64,000 nucleotides of DNA from Nodosilinea sp. PGN35 (GCF_029109325.1 NZ_JAQKQJ010000015.1:340133-404132), one strand, 5' to 3'; counted from the stretch's first letter, positions 16,846-26,471 are shown. Notes: a model not told the origin generated them from the letters alone. Program-made: numbers and translations.

Positions 16846-17802
16846 CTAGAATGGCAGCTTTTTCTTGCTGGCTTTTTCGCTGTCGTAGTCGAGTTCCTTC
16901 AGCTTTTTCATGATGCGGCTGAAGTACTCCTGCATGTAGTCTTCGAGGGTGGTGATTTCCTCTTTGGGAATGCCAAACACCTGGTAAACCTCATCCATGG
17001 GGGCGTCGAGGGGCTGGCTACCGGCGACCACTTCGACAAAGGCGAGGCGATCGGCAAAGTTCCAGCCCCACTGAAAGAAGCCCGCCACCTTGCGAATCGC
17101 CCGCAGCAGCTCCAGAGAAATGCGGGAAACTCGAGCCTCTTGACCGCACTTACGCTCGCACAGGCGCATAATTTCGTAGGCTCCCCAGGCGCGGGTGCCC
17201 GCCAGGGGAAAGCTGCGATGTTCGGTTTCGGGCACCGACAGGGCTTTCACCGCAAACCGGGCAATGTCCTGGGTGTCCATATAGGCGATGGGGGCGGCTT
17301 CGCCCATCACCCAGATCGGCTGCTTTTCGAGAATGGGGATGGCGTACTGGCCGATCAGCCCCTGGAGAAAGCCGCAGGGCTGAAGAATGGTGTAGTTGAG
17401 CCCCGACTCAGCTAAAAATTTCTCGGTGCAGCGCTTGACGCTCATCAGCGGCACGTGGGGAAACTTTTCGGAGTTAAGAATTGAGATAAAGATAAACCGC
17501 CGGACGCCCGCATCGCGGGTGGCTTTAATCAGATTGACCTTGCCCTGCCAGTCAACCTGCATGACCGACTCAGAGGGGCGGGCGGTCGAGGCGTCGATTA
17601 CCGCATCAACTCCCTCTAAAGCGGGGGGCAGAGTTTCGGGCCTGGAGAGGTTGCCCCGCACCAGCTCTACCCCCCACTCTCGCAAAAAGGCGGCTCGCTG
17701 GGCACTCCTCACCAGGCAGCGGACTTCGTGCCCCTCATCTAGGGCACGGCGGGCAATTTGCCTGCCAAGGGTGCCAGTAGCGCCAACGACCAATACTTTC
17801 AT
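16846..17802 (-). CDS. ycf39: Ycf39/HCF244-type NmrA-like protein, photosystem II assembly factor
   Basis: A 318-residue atypical short-chain dehydrogenase. The N-terminal dinucleotide site is VLVVGATGTLGRQIARRAL. Family segments include VDWQGKVNLIKATRDAGV, FIFISILNSEKFPHVPLM and the long C-terminal part ending KKLKELDYDSEKASKKKLPF. Cyanobacterial Ycf39 and plant HCF244 form a complex with high-light-inducible proteins and deliver chlorophyll to newly made D1 during photosystem II assembly. The gene is followed upstream on the same strand by petM, another photosynthesis gene, across about 77 bp. Confidence 0.93.
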   Translation of the reverse strand: MKVLVVGATGTLGRQIARRALDEGHEVRCLVRSAQRAAFLREWGVELVRGNLSRPETLPPALEGVDAVIDASTARPSESVMQVDWQGKVNLIKATRDAGVRRFIFISILNSEKFPHVPLMSVKRCTEKFLAESGLNYTILQPCGFLQGLIGQYAIPILEKQPIWVMGEAAPIAYMDTQDIARFAVKALSVPETEHRSFPLAGTRAWGAYEIMRLCERKCGQEARVSRISLELLRAIRKVAGFFQWGWNFADRLAFVEVVAGSQPLDAPMDEVYQVFGIPKEEITTLEDYMQEYFSRIMKKLKELDYDSEKASKKKLPF

Positions 17803-17879
17803 GAGGGAATTGATACAAAAGTTTAACTTCCTCTAAGAATATCAGATGGCTCCACCAGATACACCCCTTGAAGTCAAAT

Positions 17880-17984
17880 CTACTCTTCGCCACCCTGTAC
17901 CCGCAGCAGCAAAAACCCAATGCCCAGGCCCACTAGGGTCAGGGTAAAGATAATGATCGCCGTATTAAAAATTTCGCCGCCCAT
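17880..17984 (-). CDS. petM: Cytochrome b6f complex subunit 7
   Basis: A 34-residue single-helix protein, starting MGGEIFNTAIIIFTLTLVG and ending LLLRVQGGEE. The (M)xGEIxN start and LLLxxQGGEE end are diagnostic of PetM, a small peripheral subunit of the cytochrome b6f complex that stabilises the complex in the thylakoid. The ATG at 17984 gives exactly the family length; longer in-frame readings upstream are not credible. It shares strand with ycf39 downstream and is divergent from pdxA. Confidence 0.93.
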   Translation of the reverse strand: MGGEIFNTAIIIFTLTLVGLGIGFLLLRVQGGEE

Positions 17985-18096
17985 ACGCTCTCCTTCCACA
18001 GCACTATAGTAATTGAGCCAGTCGCCCGGCCCGCCAGGGATTGGCTGATCTCTGGCCGCCCTCATTTTAGACCAGATTGGTATCCCCCCCTGCGCT

Positions 18097-19167
18097 ATGA
18101 AGACCTCGACACTGGCATCTCGTCTATCGTTGACTCGCCCCCGGCTGGCAATTACCCTGGGCGATCCGGCGGGCATTGGCCCTGAGGTGGTTCTCAAGGC
18201 GCTGGCAGCGCGGAATTGGGGGGCGATCGCCGACATCACCGTCTTTGGAACGCGATCGCTCCTCGTCCAGACCGCCACCGCAATCCAGGCCTCTGCCTAC
18301 GCCGGGCCGCTCCCCGATCTAAATAGCTTAAATTTTGTGGATATTTCGCCGCCGCTGACGTTAGACACCGTCGGCCTGGGCCAGCCCAGCGCCGCTACCG
18401 GGGCCGCCAGCTTTGCCTACCTGCAAGCCGCCATTGAGGGCGCAGTGGGGGGAGACTACGATGCGATCGTCACCGGCCCGATCGCAAAGTCGGCCTGGAA
18501 AGCCGCCGGGCACAACTACCCCGGCCAGACCGAGCTGCTGGCGGCGGGGGCCAAGGCGGAGCGGTTTGGCATGGCCTTTGTGGCCCAGTCGCCCCACACG
18601 GGCTGGTGGCTGCGCGCCCTGCTGGCCACCACCCACATTCCCCTGGCTCAGGTGCCCACGGCCCTGACCCCCGACCTGCTCACCCAAAAGCTCGACCTGC
18701 TGTTCCACAGCCTGAAGCAGGATTTTGGCCTGGCTCAGCCCCGCATTGCCGTGGCAGGGCTAAACCCCCACAGCGGCGAAGGCGGACAGCTGGGGCGGGA
18801 AGAGACCGACTGGCTGATTCCCTGGCTGGAGGCCCAGCGCCAGCGCTATCCCGGTGTGCAGCTGGACGGCCCCATTCCCCCCGATACACTGTGGGTGCGC
18901 CCAGGGCAGGCCTGGTTTGGCACCGATGGCAGGGCGCTGGAAACGGCCCACGATGCCTACCTGGCCCTCTACCACGATCAGGGGCTGATTCCGGTGAAGC
19001 TGATGGCCTTTGACCGGGCGGTAAATACCACCTTTGGGCTGCCCTTTGTGCGCACCTCCCCCGACCACGGTACGGCGTTTGACATTGCCGGGCAGGGGGT
19101 GGCCAACGCCAGCAGCATGGTGGCGGCAATCGATCTGGCGGTGGCGGTGGTAGGGAGTAGGGGGTGA
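18097..19167 (+). CDS. pdxA: 4-hydroxythreonine-4-phosphate dehydrogenase
   Basis: A 356-residue enzyme of pyridoxal 5'-phosphate biosynthesis (DXP-dependent route). It oxidises 4-hydroxythreonine 4-phosphate, whose product is then condensed by PdxJ. Characteristic segments are AITLGDPAGIGPEVVLKAL, VTGPIAKSAWKAAGHNYPGQ, NPHSGEGGQLGREE, DGPIPPDTLW, YHDQGLIPVKLMAF and TSPDHGTAFDIAGQG, which contain the metal-binding His residues and the NAD site. An additional ~15 residues precede the LAITLGDP core. The spacer downstream carries TTTTGAG-type repeats. Confidence 0.96.
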   Translation: MKTSTLASRLSLTRPRLAITLGDPAGIGPEVVLKALAARNWGAIADITVFGTRSLLVQTATAIQASAYAGPLPDLNSLNFVDISPPLTLDTVGLGQPSAATGAASFAYLQAAIEGAVGGDYDAIVTGPIAKSAWKAAGHNYPGQTELLAAGAKAERFGMAFVAQSPHTGWWLRALLATTHIPLAQVPTALTPDLLTQKLDLLFHSLKQDFGLAQPRIAVAGLNPHSGEGGQLGREETDWLIPWLEAQRQRYPGVQLDGPIPPDTLWVRPGQAWFGTDGRALETAHDAYLALYHDQGLIPVKLMAFDRAVNTTFGLPFVRTSPDHGTAFDIAGQGVANASSMVAAIDLAVAVVGSRG

Positions 19168-19260
19168 GGAGAGAGTTTTGAGTGCTCAATTTTGAGTGTT
19201 GAGTTTTTGATGTAAGGCCTGAACTCAAAACTTAAAACTCAAAACTTAAAATTGGATCCC
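19168..19260. repeat. TTTTGAG/CTCAAAA inverted repeat spacer
   Basis: Runs of TTTTGAGT on the left and CTCAAAACTTAAAA on the right can fold back on each other. Related runs occur at 30199-30256, 38480-38510 and 45332-45352, always just after a stop codon. Confidence 0.6.
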
Positions 19261-19334
19261 GCCCCTGCTCTGTCTGGCCCATCTTCATATCCAGCGTGCG
19301 GTAATGTACGGGGAGTGAGGAATCTGCGGTGAAT

Positions 19335-21038
19335 ATGGCAACGTCGAACGACCTCTACAACCAGCTTCAGCGCCTGGACGGGCAGAGCTATGGAGCCTAC
19401 AAGTCGCTGAAGGGAGCCTACGACTTTAGCAATTTTGCCCTGCACATTGACCACGTGCAGGGAGACCCCTTTGCGGCCCCCAGTCGGGTGCGGGTGGTGG
19501 TGCCCCAGACGGTGGCGGGGTTTCCGCAGAATCTGCGGGAGCTGCCCTGTCGGGCCGTGGCCCTGGCAGACTTTTTGACCCGGCAATTTTATTGGGCCAC
19601 CCAGCGGCAGGAGCGGGGGGCGGGCTCGGGCAAGAGCGGGCTGATCGGCATTGTGCGGCCCAGCCAGGCGGTGCTGGAGCGCAGTGCGGCTCGGGTCAGC
19701 GCTGAGGCGGTGGAGCTGCGGTTCACCGTGGGGCTGCCTGCCTTTGGGCGGCGGATTGCGGGACGACAGGCGGCGGATCTGCTGTGCCAGCGGCTGCCGC
19801 AGCTGGTGGAGGAGACACTGTTGTATGAGGCACTGGATGCCCAGGCGATTCAGCGCCACGTGGATGCAGTGGAGGATGCAGAGGTGCTGCGATCGCAGCT
19901 TTCCACCCTCCATCTCGTCGCTTTCGTTGCCGATGGGGCCATCCTGCCCCGGCGCAGCGGCGTGGACGAGCGCCCCCTGGCGGATCAGGCAATCCCTTTC
20001 ACATCGCCTGAGTCGCTGCGGGTGACGCTGCACTGCCCCCACGCCGGAGCGGTGACGGGCATGGGCATTCCGGCGGGCATCACCCTGATTGTCGGCGGCG
20101 GCTACCACGGCAAATCGACCCTGCTGCGGGCGATCGAGGCGGGGGTATACAACCATATTCCGGGGGACGGGCGCGAGCAGGTGGTGAGCGACCCGCTGGC
20201 GGTGAAGGTGCGGGCCGAGGATGGCCGCAGTATTGCCGGAGTGGATATCTCGCCGTTTATTGGCAGTTTGCCCCAGGGCAAATCGACCCGTAATTTTTCC
20301 ACGCCCAACGCCAGCGGCAGCACTTCCCAGGCGGCCAACATCGTCGAGGCGATGGAGGCGGGGGCGACGGCGCTGCTGGTGGATGAAGACACCTCGGCGA
20401 CAAACTTTATGATCCGCGATCGCCGCATGCAGGCGCTGATCGCCAAAGACCGCGAGCCCATCACCCCCTTCATTGACAAGGTGCGCCAGCTCTACACCGA
20501 GTACGGCATCTCGACGGTGCTGGTGATGGGGGGCAGCGGCGACTACTTCGACGTGGCCGACACCGCGATCGCCCTGGATGAGTTTGTCCCCCAGGATGTG
20601 ACCGCCCAGGCTAAGGCGATCGCAACGCAGTATAAGACCGAGCGCGCCCCTGAGGGCGGCCAGTCCTTTGGCCGCCTCACGCCCCGGACGATTCGGCCCG
20701 ACAGCATTGACCCCAGCAAGGGCCGCCACAGCGTCAAACTCAGGGCGCGGGATGTCGATCAGCTCCAGATCGGCACCGAGGCCATCGACCTGTCGGCGGT
20801 GGAGCAGCTGGTGGAGTCGGGCCAGGTGCGGGCGATCGCCGAGGCGATCGTCTACGCCCAGCGCTACCACCTGGGCCGGGGCAAGTCTATGGCCGAGGCG
20901 ATCGCCGCCGTTATCACCGATGTAGAGCAGTACGGGCTCGACTGCCTCACCGACTGGCCCGTAGGCGATCTGGTCAGCTTTCGCGGGCTAGAGCTGGCGG
21001 CGGCCATCAACCGATTGCGCACCCTACAGATTCAGTAG
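19335..21038 (+). CDS. Predicted ATPase of the ABC class (COG3044)
   Basis: A ~567-residue soluble ATPase of a family named only for its P-loop. A Walker A-like GGGYHGKSTLL lies near residue 258, a signature-like region includes NFSTPNASGSTSQAANI, and Walker B is GATALLVDEDTSATNFMIRD. It is followed by STVLVMGGSGDYFDVADTAI. The N-terminal half starts with LYNQLQRLDGQSYGAYKSL and DFSNFALHIDHVQGDPFA, typical of the family. The cellular role is unknown. ATG at 19335 is preferred; a GTG two codons earlier is possible. The long antisense frame over this gene is a GC artefact. Confidence 0.88.
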   Translation: MATSNDLYNQLQRLDGQSYGAYKSLKGAYDFSNFALHIDHVQGDPFAAPSRVRVVVPQTVAGFPQNLRELPCRAVALADFLTRQFYWATQRQERGAGSGKSGLIGIVRPSQAVLERSAARVSAEAVELRFTVGLPAFGRRIAGRQAADLLCQRLPQLVEETLLYEALDAQAIQRHVDAVEDAEVLRSQLSTLHLVAFVADGAILPRRSGVDERPLADQAIPFTSPESLRVTLHCPHAGAVTGMGIPAGITLIVGGGYHGKSTLLRAIEAGVYNHIPGDGREQVVSDPLAVKVRAEDGRSIAGVDISPFIGSLPQGKSTRNFSTPNASGSTSQAANIVEAMEAGATALLVDEDTSATNFMIRDRRMQALIAKDREPITPFIDKVRQLYTEYGISTVLVMGGSGDYFDVADTAIALDEFVPQDVTAQAKAIATQYKTERAPEGGQSFGRLTPRTIRPDSIDPSKGRHSVKLRARDVDQLQIGTEAIDLSAVEQLVESGQVRAIAEAIVYAQRYHLGRGKSMAEAIAAVITDVEQYGLDCLTDWPVGDLVSFRGLELAAAINRLRTLQIQ

Positions 21039-21092
21039 CAGAGCCGGGGAAATTCCACATCTAGACAGCTGGCAGCCGTTTCTGCCGTCGAC

Positions 21093-22157
21093 TTATTTAG
21101 CCCACTGCAACGCCGTATCCCCCAAGGGCTTTCTGGTGCAGCTTACCTTAGTCAAAACCCGCTCTAGATGCCGTCCCGCACAGGGATCAGAAAAATGCTC
21201 CAGGGCGTAGGCGCGCGCGTTTTCGCCAATCCGCTGACGCAGGGCGTGATCGTTCCACAGCAGATCGATCGCCTCAACCATGCTGTCGCGGCAGTTGGGC
21301 TCCACCAACCACCCCGTTTCGCCGTGGATGATGTAGTCTGCGGCCCCGTAGTAGTTGGTGGCAATGAGCGGACGCCCCATCATCATCGCCTCCACCAGGG
21401 TGACCTGCCCGGCTGCCGTCACCCCCTCCTTTGGCTGGAGCGGCACAATATTTAGTCTGGCCTGCTGAGCCAGGCGCAGACATTCAGCCTTACTGATGCC
21501 AAAGGGCAGTTCAACCTGCTCGGGGACGGCAACACCCGCCACGGCATTTTCGCCGGTCGCCACCACAGTTTTGAGGTTGAGCGTTTGAACGGCGTCAAAG
21601 AGAGTCGAAAAATCGCGATGGGCTGACCCAAGGGAAGCAATAAACGGAGTTTGATGGTCTTCTTCGTACTCGACAGCAATATCGGGTACCTGGTAGGGCA
21701 CAAACTCAAAGCGATCGGCAGGTAGCCCCAGCCACCGACTGTAGAGTTCAATTTCTTTGCGCGTGTGCACCACAAAATGATCGACCTGGCTGAGGCTCAC
21801 CTGGGCTAGCTTTCGTCGCAGGCCAGCTCTACAGGTACCCACATTAAACAGCCATGCCACCATCGGCTTGTGGGAAAGCCTCAGCTTTTGCTGTAGACCC
21901 ACAGCCGAGGCCACCTGGGGAAATACGGTAATAATGCCGTCGGCGTCTGAGTTGAGGGCATCGGTCGCCTGCCTCATGTAGATCAGCCATTCGTCAAGGG
22001 TCGTAAATTTAGATTTTCGATCGTGCCATTTTGGCAGGGGTTTTTGACGTGGAATCAGCTGAAATTCGTGAGCACTGCCCGGCACAAAGGGCTCTAACCA
22101 GTTAGCAGTGTCAATATTGTCAACATCAAAAAATGGTGCAGCGATCGCCCATTTCAT
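21093..22157 (-). CDS. Glycosyltransferase (GT-B fold, group 1)
   Basis: A 354-residue glycosyltransferase. The C-terminal GT-B nucleotide-sugar domain is clear: IASLGSAHRDFSTLFDAV, then AAGQVTLVEAMMMGRPLIAT, YYGAADYIIHGETGWLVEP and the tail RIGENARAYALEHFSD. The acidic EAMMMGRP motif corresponds to the EX7E nucleotide-sugar site. The start at 22157 gives MKWAIAAPFFDVDNID, a better N-terminus than the longer form. The sugar and acceptor are unknown. A second, different glycosyltransferase lies upstream on the same strand, with a repeat-containing spacer of ~670 bp between them. Confidence 0.85.
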   Translation of the reverse strand: MKWAIAAPFFDVDNIDTANWLEPFVPGSAHEFQLIPRQKPLPKWHDRKSKFTTLDEWLIYMRQATDALNSDADGIITVFPQVASAVGLQQKLRLSHKPMVAWLFNVGTCRAGLRRKLAQVSLSQVDHFVVHTRKEIELYSRWLGLPADRFEFVPYQVPDIAVEYEEDHQTPFIASLGSAHRDFSTLFDAVQTLNLKTVVATGENAVAGVAVPEQVELPFGISKAECLRLAQQARLNIVPLQPKEGVTAAGQVTLVEAMMMGRPLIATNYYGAADYIIHGETGWLVEPNCRDSMVEAIDLLWNDHALRQRIGENARAYALEHFSDPCAGRHLERVLTKVSCTRKPLGDTALQWAK

Positions 22158-22826
22158 GGCTATAACCCCCGTTAGCAATCAGCAGAAAATTCATCGAACA
22201 TTTATTTCATACTTTCAAGACATAACCTAAGCCTATCAGGCGAAAAACCTAACGGGTTATTCGTTGAGCTAAGCTTCAGCTAGACCGCTTAAGAAAGGTC
22301 GCGGCTTTGACAGCCCAACCGTAGATCCTAAGGCAGAGTACCATAGCGCCAATTGCGGCGGCCTCGCTCTCAGGATGTAGCTACGTTGTCGCCTGTTGTC
22401 TCTGCCCTAAAATAATGACGATGATATCGAGTCGATTGCTCCAAAGCGATAGTGGCTAAAGAAGCCAGGTCAAAGGCTCACCACCGCACTATCGTAGACC
22501 ACTATAGCGCTACGGCGCTTCTCCAGGGAGTGCGATACCGCCGAGTAGCACCACTCAGGCAATTATTAAATCTTTCTGTACTGCCGACACCCATAGCCAC
22601 AGTCACGCTGGTCAGGACACCAAAAACCTCCAAAGCGTTCAAACGTTTGAACGCCCATCTAGGAATATCTCAACCGGACTGGCTGAAGCTATACAAAAAG
22701 TCAGGGGATGTAGATTGACGCCTACATCCCCTGACCCGGGACTACCAGACTATTTTAATACGTTTGATCTATGGCCCTACCGGATCAAGGGCGTAGGCAT
22801 TGGTTTTCTGGCCCTCCGGTAAGCGG
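22158..22826. other. Intergenic region between two glycosyltransferase genes
   Basis: About 670 bp without a gene I would defend. An open frame at 22452-22718 ends inside the dispersed palindromic repeat at 22592-22693 and has no family character. The segment around 22525 (CGCTACGGCGCTTCTCCAGG) resembles common cyanobacterial short repeats. Confidence 0.5.
22592..22693. repeat. Dispersed ~100-bp palindromic repeat, copy A
   Basis: A member of the family centred on GCGTTCAAACGTTTGAACGC. Outer arms CATAGCCACAGTCACGCTGG and CCGGACTGGCTGAAGCTATA are imperfect complements. Other copies are at 39441-39545, 52205-52305 and 56225-56328, with partial or altered copies near 35311 and 37071. Confidence 0.8.
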
Positions 22827-23972
22827 CTAGACCGGTCTTGCCCGCACTACCATGGGCTGGTCTGGCGTCACCCGATTGGCGACCCGTTGCAGCAGGCGAG
22901 AGATCTGCTCGATGTGCTGCTCGCTGGTGTGGTTTTCTAGAAAATAGTCGTACGCCGCCGCTGCCTTAGCATTGGCCTCCTCCGGGTGACTGAGGACGTA
23001 CTCAATAGTGGCCTTCAGCTCCTCAGGAGAATCGTGGGTTACCCCCCAAACCAAGCCCTTCTCCGCCATTTCTGTCGCCAGACCAGTGGTTTTGGTAATA
23101 ATTACCGGTCTACGACAGGCCATAGCCTCCATCAAAACGGTCAGTCCGGCGGAGTAAGTGTTGTTGATGAGGCTCACCACGGCAATGTCGGCACTGCGAT
23201 AGAGGTCGCGCAGCTCGAGCCAATCGAAGTAGCGCATTTCCATATTCTGGGGCGGCTGTTCAGGAATTCTGCACCGCGTTTTAGAGGTAGCGTTGGGCGA
23301 AACGGCACAGATTTTGACATCGACGTCGAGCTGCTGGGTGGCATTGGCCAGGGTAACGTAGTCGCGCTGTTCTAGGCCGGCGCTGGCCACCAGGGGGCGA
23401 CGTTTTTCAAAGGTGCCGGGCTCAGGGCAAAAGAATTGTTTGTCGGTTTGCTCAGCCAAACAGAACACGCTCTCCTCGGGCAGGTTGAGCATGGTCTGGA
23501 GGGCCTGAGCCTTTAGGGCGGTGTTGACCGTAAACGCGTAAATCACTCGGTGGAGCTGCAACCACTTGAGCAGCAGCCTAGGCCGCCAGCGCTCTGGACA
23601 CATCACGTTTACCACTAGCCGGGGCCGATTTTTTTTGAACGCGGCGAGTAGGGCTAGGGGCAGACCGCCATCTTCACCGCAGCAGTAGACGACATCCTCT
23701 GGTTCGGTCTGGGCTAAGACCTGTCTTGCTAGAGACCACTGCTGCGGTCGGCCAATTAGCTTAGAGAGCAGTTTGTCAAGGCCTGTGACCAGACTGTCAT
23801 CTGCAAAATCGGGTTGGTGAATCTGGGCACTGAGTTTTTCTTTTAGCTGCCAAGTAGTGTGCCGTGGCCCCTCACCTAGCTCAACGCGCGCAACAAAGTG
23901 CTCGAAGTCAAATTTTGTGCTGGTTAAAATATGAAATTTGGACTTTTGCTCTGAATAATCTGAGAATGCCAT
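22827..23972 (-). CDS. Glycosyltransferase (GT-B fold, group 1)
   Basis: A 381-residue protein whose C-terminal half has glycosyltransferase character: MRYFDWLELRDLYRSADIAV, then NTYSAGLTVLMEAMACRRPV and IITKTTGLATEM, followed by SPEELKATIEYVLSHPEEA. The EAMACRRP motif corresponds to the nucleotide-sugar site. The N-terminal half contains VYCCGEDGGLPLALLAAFK and LVVNVMCPERWRPR, consistent with a first Rossmann-like domain. No signal peptide is seen. It may act with the glycosyltransferase at 21093, but no polysaccharide export or acceptor-synthesis genes are adjacent, so the product cannot be named. Confidence 0.78.
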   Translation of the reverse strand: MAFSDYSEQKSKFHILTSTKFDFEHFVARVELGEGPRHTTWQLKEKLSAQIHQPDFADDSLVTGLDKLLSKLIGRPQQWSLARQVLAQTEPEDVVYCCGEDGGLPLALLAAFKKNRPRLVVNVMCPERWRPRLLLKWLQLHRVIYAFTVNTALKAQALQTMLNLPEESVFCLAEQTDKQFFCPEPGTFEKRRPLVASAGLEQRDYVTLANATQQLDVDVKICAVSPNATSKTRCRIPEQPPQNMEMRYFDWLELRDLYRSADIAVVSLINNTYSAGLTVLMEAMACRRPVIITKTTGLATEMAEKGLVWGVTHDSPEELKATIEYVLSHPEEANAKAAAAYDYFLENHTSEQHIEQISRLLQRVANRVTPDQPMVVRARPV

Positions 23973-24690
23973 GATGGTTTACCAAGGGTTTTATAGTGGC
24001 GCAGCAGAATTTATATAAACGCCTCAGCCAAGCCAGTAAAAAGCTTTGAAATTGCGTTTCTAGGCCTGAAAAACGGATTTTAATGGCTCAGCAAGCGGCA
24101 GTATTTTGGCCTAGGTTCTACGATCTATAGCAGTAATAGCAGGCTTTGTAGCGATCGCCTCAGCGTCAAAAGTATATTTCATTGCTCGGTGCCTCCAAAG
24201 ACATTAAATGCCATTCCTGGCGTAGAAAAAGCATAGTTTGCTACAGGATTTTGTCCATTACAGAGCCAGATAAAGTTGAGCTGGTACAGTTCGACTTTTC
24301 TGTCTAGGACTAATATTCGATAGCCTCCCCTTCCCCATCATCGCCCGGTAGGCCAGGGCCAAATTTCCCCAGCAGCAGCTACAGTTTTGCCGTGCAGCAC
24401 CAGCTGTCGGGCAAAAAGGATAGCTAGCAGCGGTGCTGAACGTGGGCCGGATGCACCCCTGGTTTGTCGGGCAAATATATGATTTGCCGTAGAAAAACCG
24501 GGCTGTTCCCCACCGTGACGGCCAGCCAAGCGCACCTATCGCGACGATGAGATGAATATCTGCCAAAAGTAACATAGCCTCGGCGCTAGCCCGCCGAGGT
24601 ACTTACGTAGGAAACGCAATCTTAATCATTTTTGGCATGGTGGATAGTTTTATAAAGCTCTTGTGGGGCACTGTGGGGTTTTTTAATAAC
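23973..24690. other. Intergenic region, possible gene debris
   Basis: About 720 bp with no convincing gene. Short minus-strand frames between 24258 and 24575 have odd, Cys-rich translations and split a possible protein-like stretch (LFARQLVLHGKTVAAAGEIW, then ALAYRAMMGKG in another frame). This may be an eroded gene, but no family could be assigned. Confidence 0.4.
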
Positions 24691-25194
24691 CTATGCCGCT
24701 AAAACCCAGCTTTCAAGCCGAGATAGGGCAATTTTCTCAATTTCTGCCAGAGCGGTGGCCATTTCTACATCCGTAGAATTGCGTAGGCGGTCGGTAAATT
24801 TTTCTAGAACTGAAGTTTTGCTGTGCCCGGCCACCGCCAGGATGAAGGGAAAGCCAAACTTAGCTCTGTACTGCTGATTGAGCGATTGAATGCGGCTATA
24901 CTCTGCTGGCGACAGGCTAGTCAGCCCGGCCTGACTCTGCTCAGACACCGAGGCTGCGGCCATCGCCACCCGAGCGCCGAGATCGGGGTGGGCCTTGATC
25001 AGCGCCAGCTTTTCTGCGGGGGACAGGGCGCGCGCGATCGCCACCATGCGCTGGTGCAGATCGACCACAGAGCTGAAGGGGCGCTGGGGCCAGACCTGAG
25101 CGGCAATGCTGGGCGTGGCTTCGAAGGCCGGGCCGATGGCCGCTACGAAGTCGGCCTCAGCCATGGCGTTGATCTGGTCTAGGGTATAGGGCAT
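24691..25194 (-). CDS. uraD: OHCU decarboxylase
   Basis: A 167-residue enzyme that decarboxylates 2-oxo-4-hydroxy-4-carboxy-5-ureidoimidazoline to S-allantoin, the last step of urate oxidation to allantoin. The signature is KLALIKAHPDLGARVA, containing the catalytic His, followed by SEQSQAGLTSLSPAEYSRI with the Glu-Gln pair, and FGFPFILAVAGHSKTSVLE. The start at 25194 (MPYTLDQINAM) aligns with family members; a longer frame upstream has no support. The neighbouring purK belongs to purine synthesis rather than degradation. No urate oxidase or HIU hydrolase gene is in the window. Confidence 0.93.
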   Translation of the reverse strand: MPYTLDQINAMAEADFVAAIGPAFEATPSIAAQVWPQRPFSSVVDLHQRMVAIARALSPAEKLALIKAHPDLGARVAMAAASVSEQSQAGLTSLSPAEYSRIQSLNQQYRAKFGFPFILAVAGHSKTSVLEKFTDRLRNSTDVEMATALAEIEKIALSRLESWVLAA

Positions 25195-25237
25195 AGGGGG
25201 AGCTTTAAAGTTTGGAGCAGGCTGTGGACTCAAGGTT

Positions 25238-26416
25238 TTAAGCCTCTTCGGGGGTGACCTCGCCGTACCAGATGGCCTCGATCGCAGCGGCGGCATCCCT
25301 GGGTTCTGCCCCAGCGTCAAGCCGCAGGGTTAGGTGTCCCAGCTTGCGGCCCGGACGAATGGCTTTGTTGTACCAGTAGAGGGTGGCCCGAGGCTGTTGT
25401 TTGAGCCGTTCTAGCTTGCGGTGGTGGCTGGCGTCAGACTCGTCTAGCCCCAGCAGGTTGACCATGACGGCCTGGGGGCAGGTGAGGGCGGTGGGGCCGA
25501 GGGGGCGATCGCCCACGGCCCGCAGCTGCTGCTCAAACTGGGAGGTGGCGCAGGCATCTAGGGTGTAGTGGCCTGAATTGTGGGTGCGGGGGGCAATTTC
25601 ATTGACCAGCACCCGATCGCCAGCGGTGAGAAAGCACTCGATGCCCACAATGCCCACCAGCTCAAGCTCCTCGGCCAGGGTGCGGGCGATGCCCTCCAGA
25701 CGGCTGGCGACGGCGGCCCGCACCCTGGCCGGGGCCAAGACGCGGCGGCAGATCTGATCCACCTGCTGGGTCTCGACGGTGGGGTACACCGCAACATCGC
25801 CCCGGGCGGAGCGGGCTACCATGATGGCCAGCTCCTGCTGGAAGGGCACAAATTCTTCTAGCAGCACCGGGGCGTGGTTAAGCCGGTGCCAGGTGGTGCC
25901 GAGCTGAGCGGCGTCTTGCACGACTGCGGTGCCGTAGCCGTCGTAGCCCAGGCGACGGGTTTTCATCACCAGAGGGTAGCCGATGGCCTCGGCCCTGGCG
26001 GCGAGTTCGGCCTCACTTTCGTCGCCCTCCAGCCAGGTGTAGCGGGGGTTGGGCAGGCCAATGCGCTCAAAAAATTCTCGCTGGTGGCGCTTGTCAAGCA
26101 CCAGGGCCAGCACCTCTAGGCTGGGGCGAAAGACCGTGCCCTGCTGGGCCAGCGTCTGGAGTCCTCCACAGTCGATAAACTCATTTTCGAAGGTAATCAC
26201 GTCGCACTGGGTGGCGAGGGATGCGGTGGCGGCAGCATCAGCGACGGGAGCCAGCACGGTGGCAGCGGCGATCGCCACCGCCGGATCGGTGCTCTGGGGC
26301 GTCTGTACCACCAGCTCTAGACCCAGCTTCTGGGCCGCTGGCCCCATCATCCAGGCGAGCTGCCCACCGCCGATGACGCCGACTCGCTGAATTGACCGGG
26401 GGGATGCCTGATCCAT
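25238..26416 (-). CDS. purK: 5-(carboxyamino)imidazole ribonucleotide synthase
   Basis: An ATP-grasp enzyme of 392 residues that carboxylates AIR to N5-CAIR using ATP and bicarbonate in de novo purine synthesis. Clear segments are RVGVIGGGQLAWMMGPAAQK, ITFENEFIDC, YPLVMKTRRLGYDGYGTAVV, LLEEFVPFQQELAIMVAR, VNEIAPRTHNSGHYTLDAC and LGHLTLRLD. The ATG at 26416 is preferred, putting the Rossmann-like motif 12 residues in. It lies between uraD (43 bp downstream) and relA/spoT, all on the minus strand. Confidence 0.95.
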   Translation of the reverse strand: MDQASPRSIQRVGVIGGGQLAWMMGPAAQKLGLELVVQTPQSTDPAVAIAAATVLAPVADAAATASLATQCDVITFENEFIDCGGLQTLAQQGTVFRPSLEVLALVLDKRHQREFFERIGLPNPRYTWLEGDESEAELAARAEAIGYPLVMKTRRLGYDGYGTAVVQDAAQLGTTWHRLNHAPVLLEEFVPFQQELAIMVARSARGDVAVYPTVETQQVDQICRRVLAPARVRAAVASRLEGIARTLAEELELVGIVGIECFLTAGDRVLVNEIAPRTHNSGHYTLDACATSQFEQQLRAVGDRPLGPTALTCPQAVMVNLLGLDESDASHHRKLERLKQQPRATLYWYNKAIRPGRKLGHLTLRLDAGAEPRDAAAAIEAIWYGEVTPEEA

Positions 26417-26471
26417 GGTGTCTATGCCGTTGTGCCAACCCACATTATCCCACGGCGGCATCCCACGGCGG

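Noticed and set aside
19239..20870. A 543-residue minus-strand open frame opposite the ABC-class ATPase
   Set aside because: No motif or plausible start context; the plus-strand frame has clear Walker motifs.
22452..22718. An 88-residue plus-strand frame between the glycosyltransferase genes
   Set aside because: Its second half is the dispersed palindromic repeat and the first half has no family character.
24258..24575. A 105-residue minus-strand frame rich in Cys and Ala
   Set aside because: No recognisable fold, starts in repeat-like sequence, and competing frames look equally likely. At most it is eroded coding sequence.
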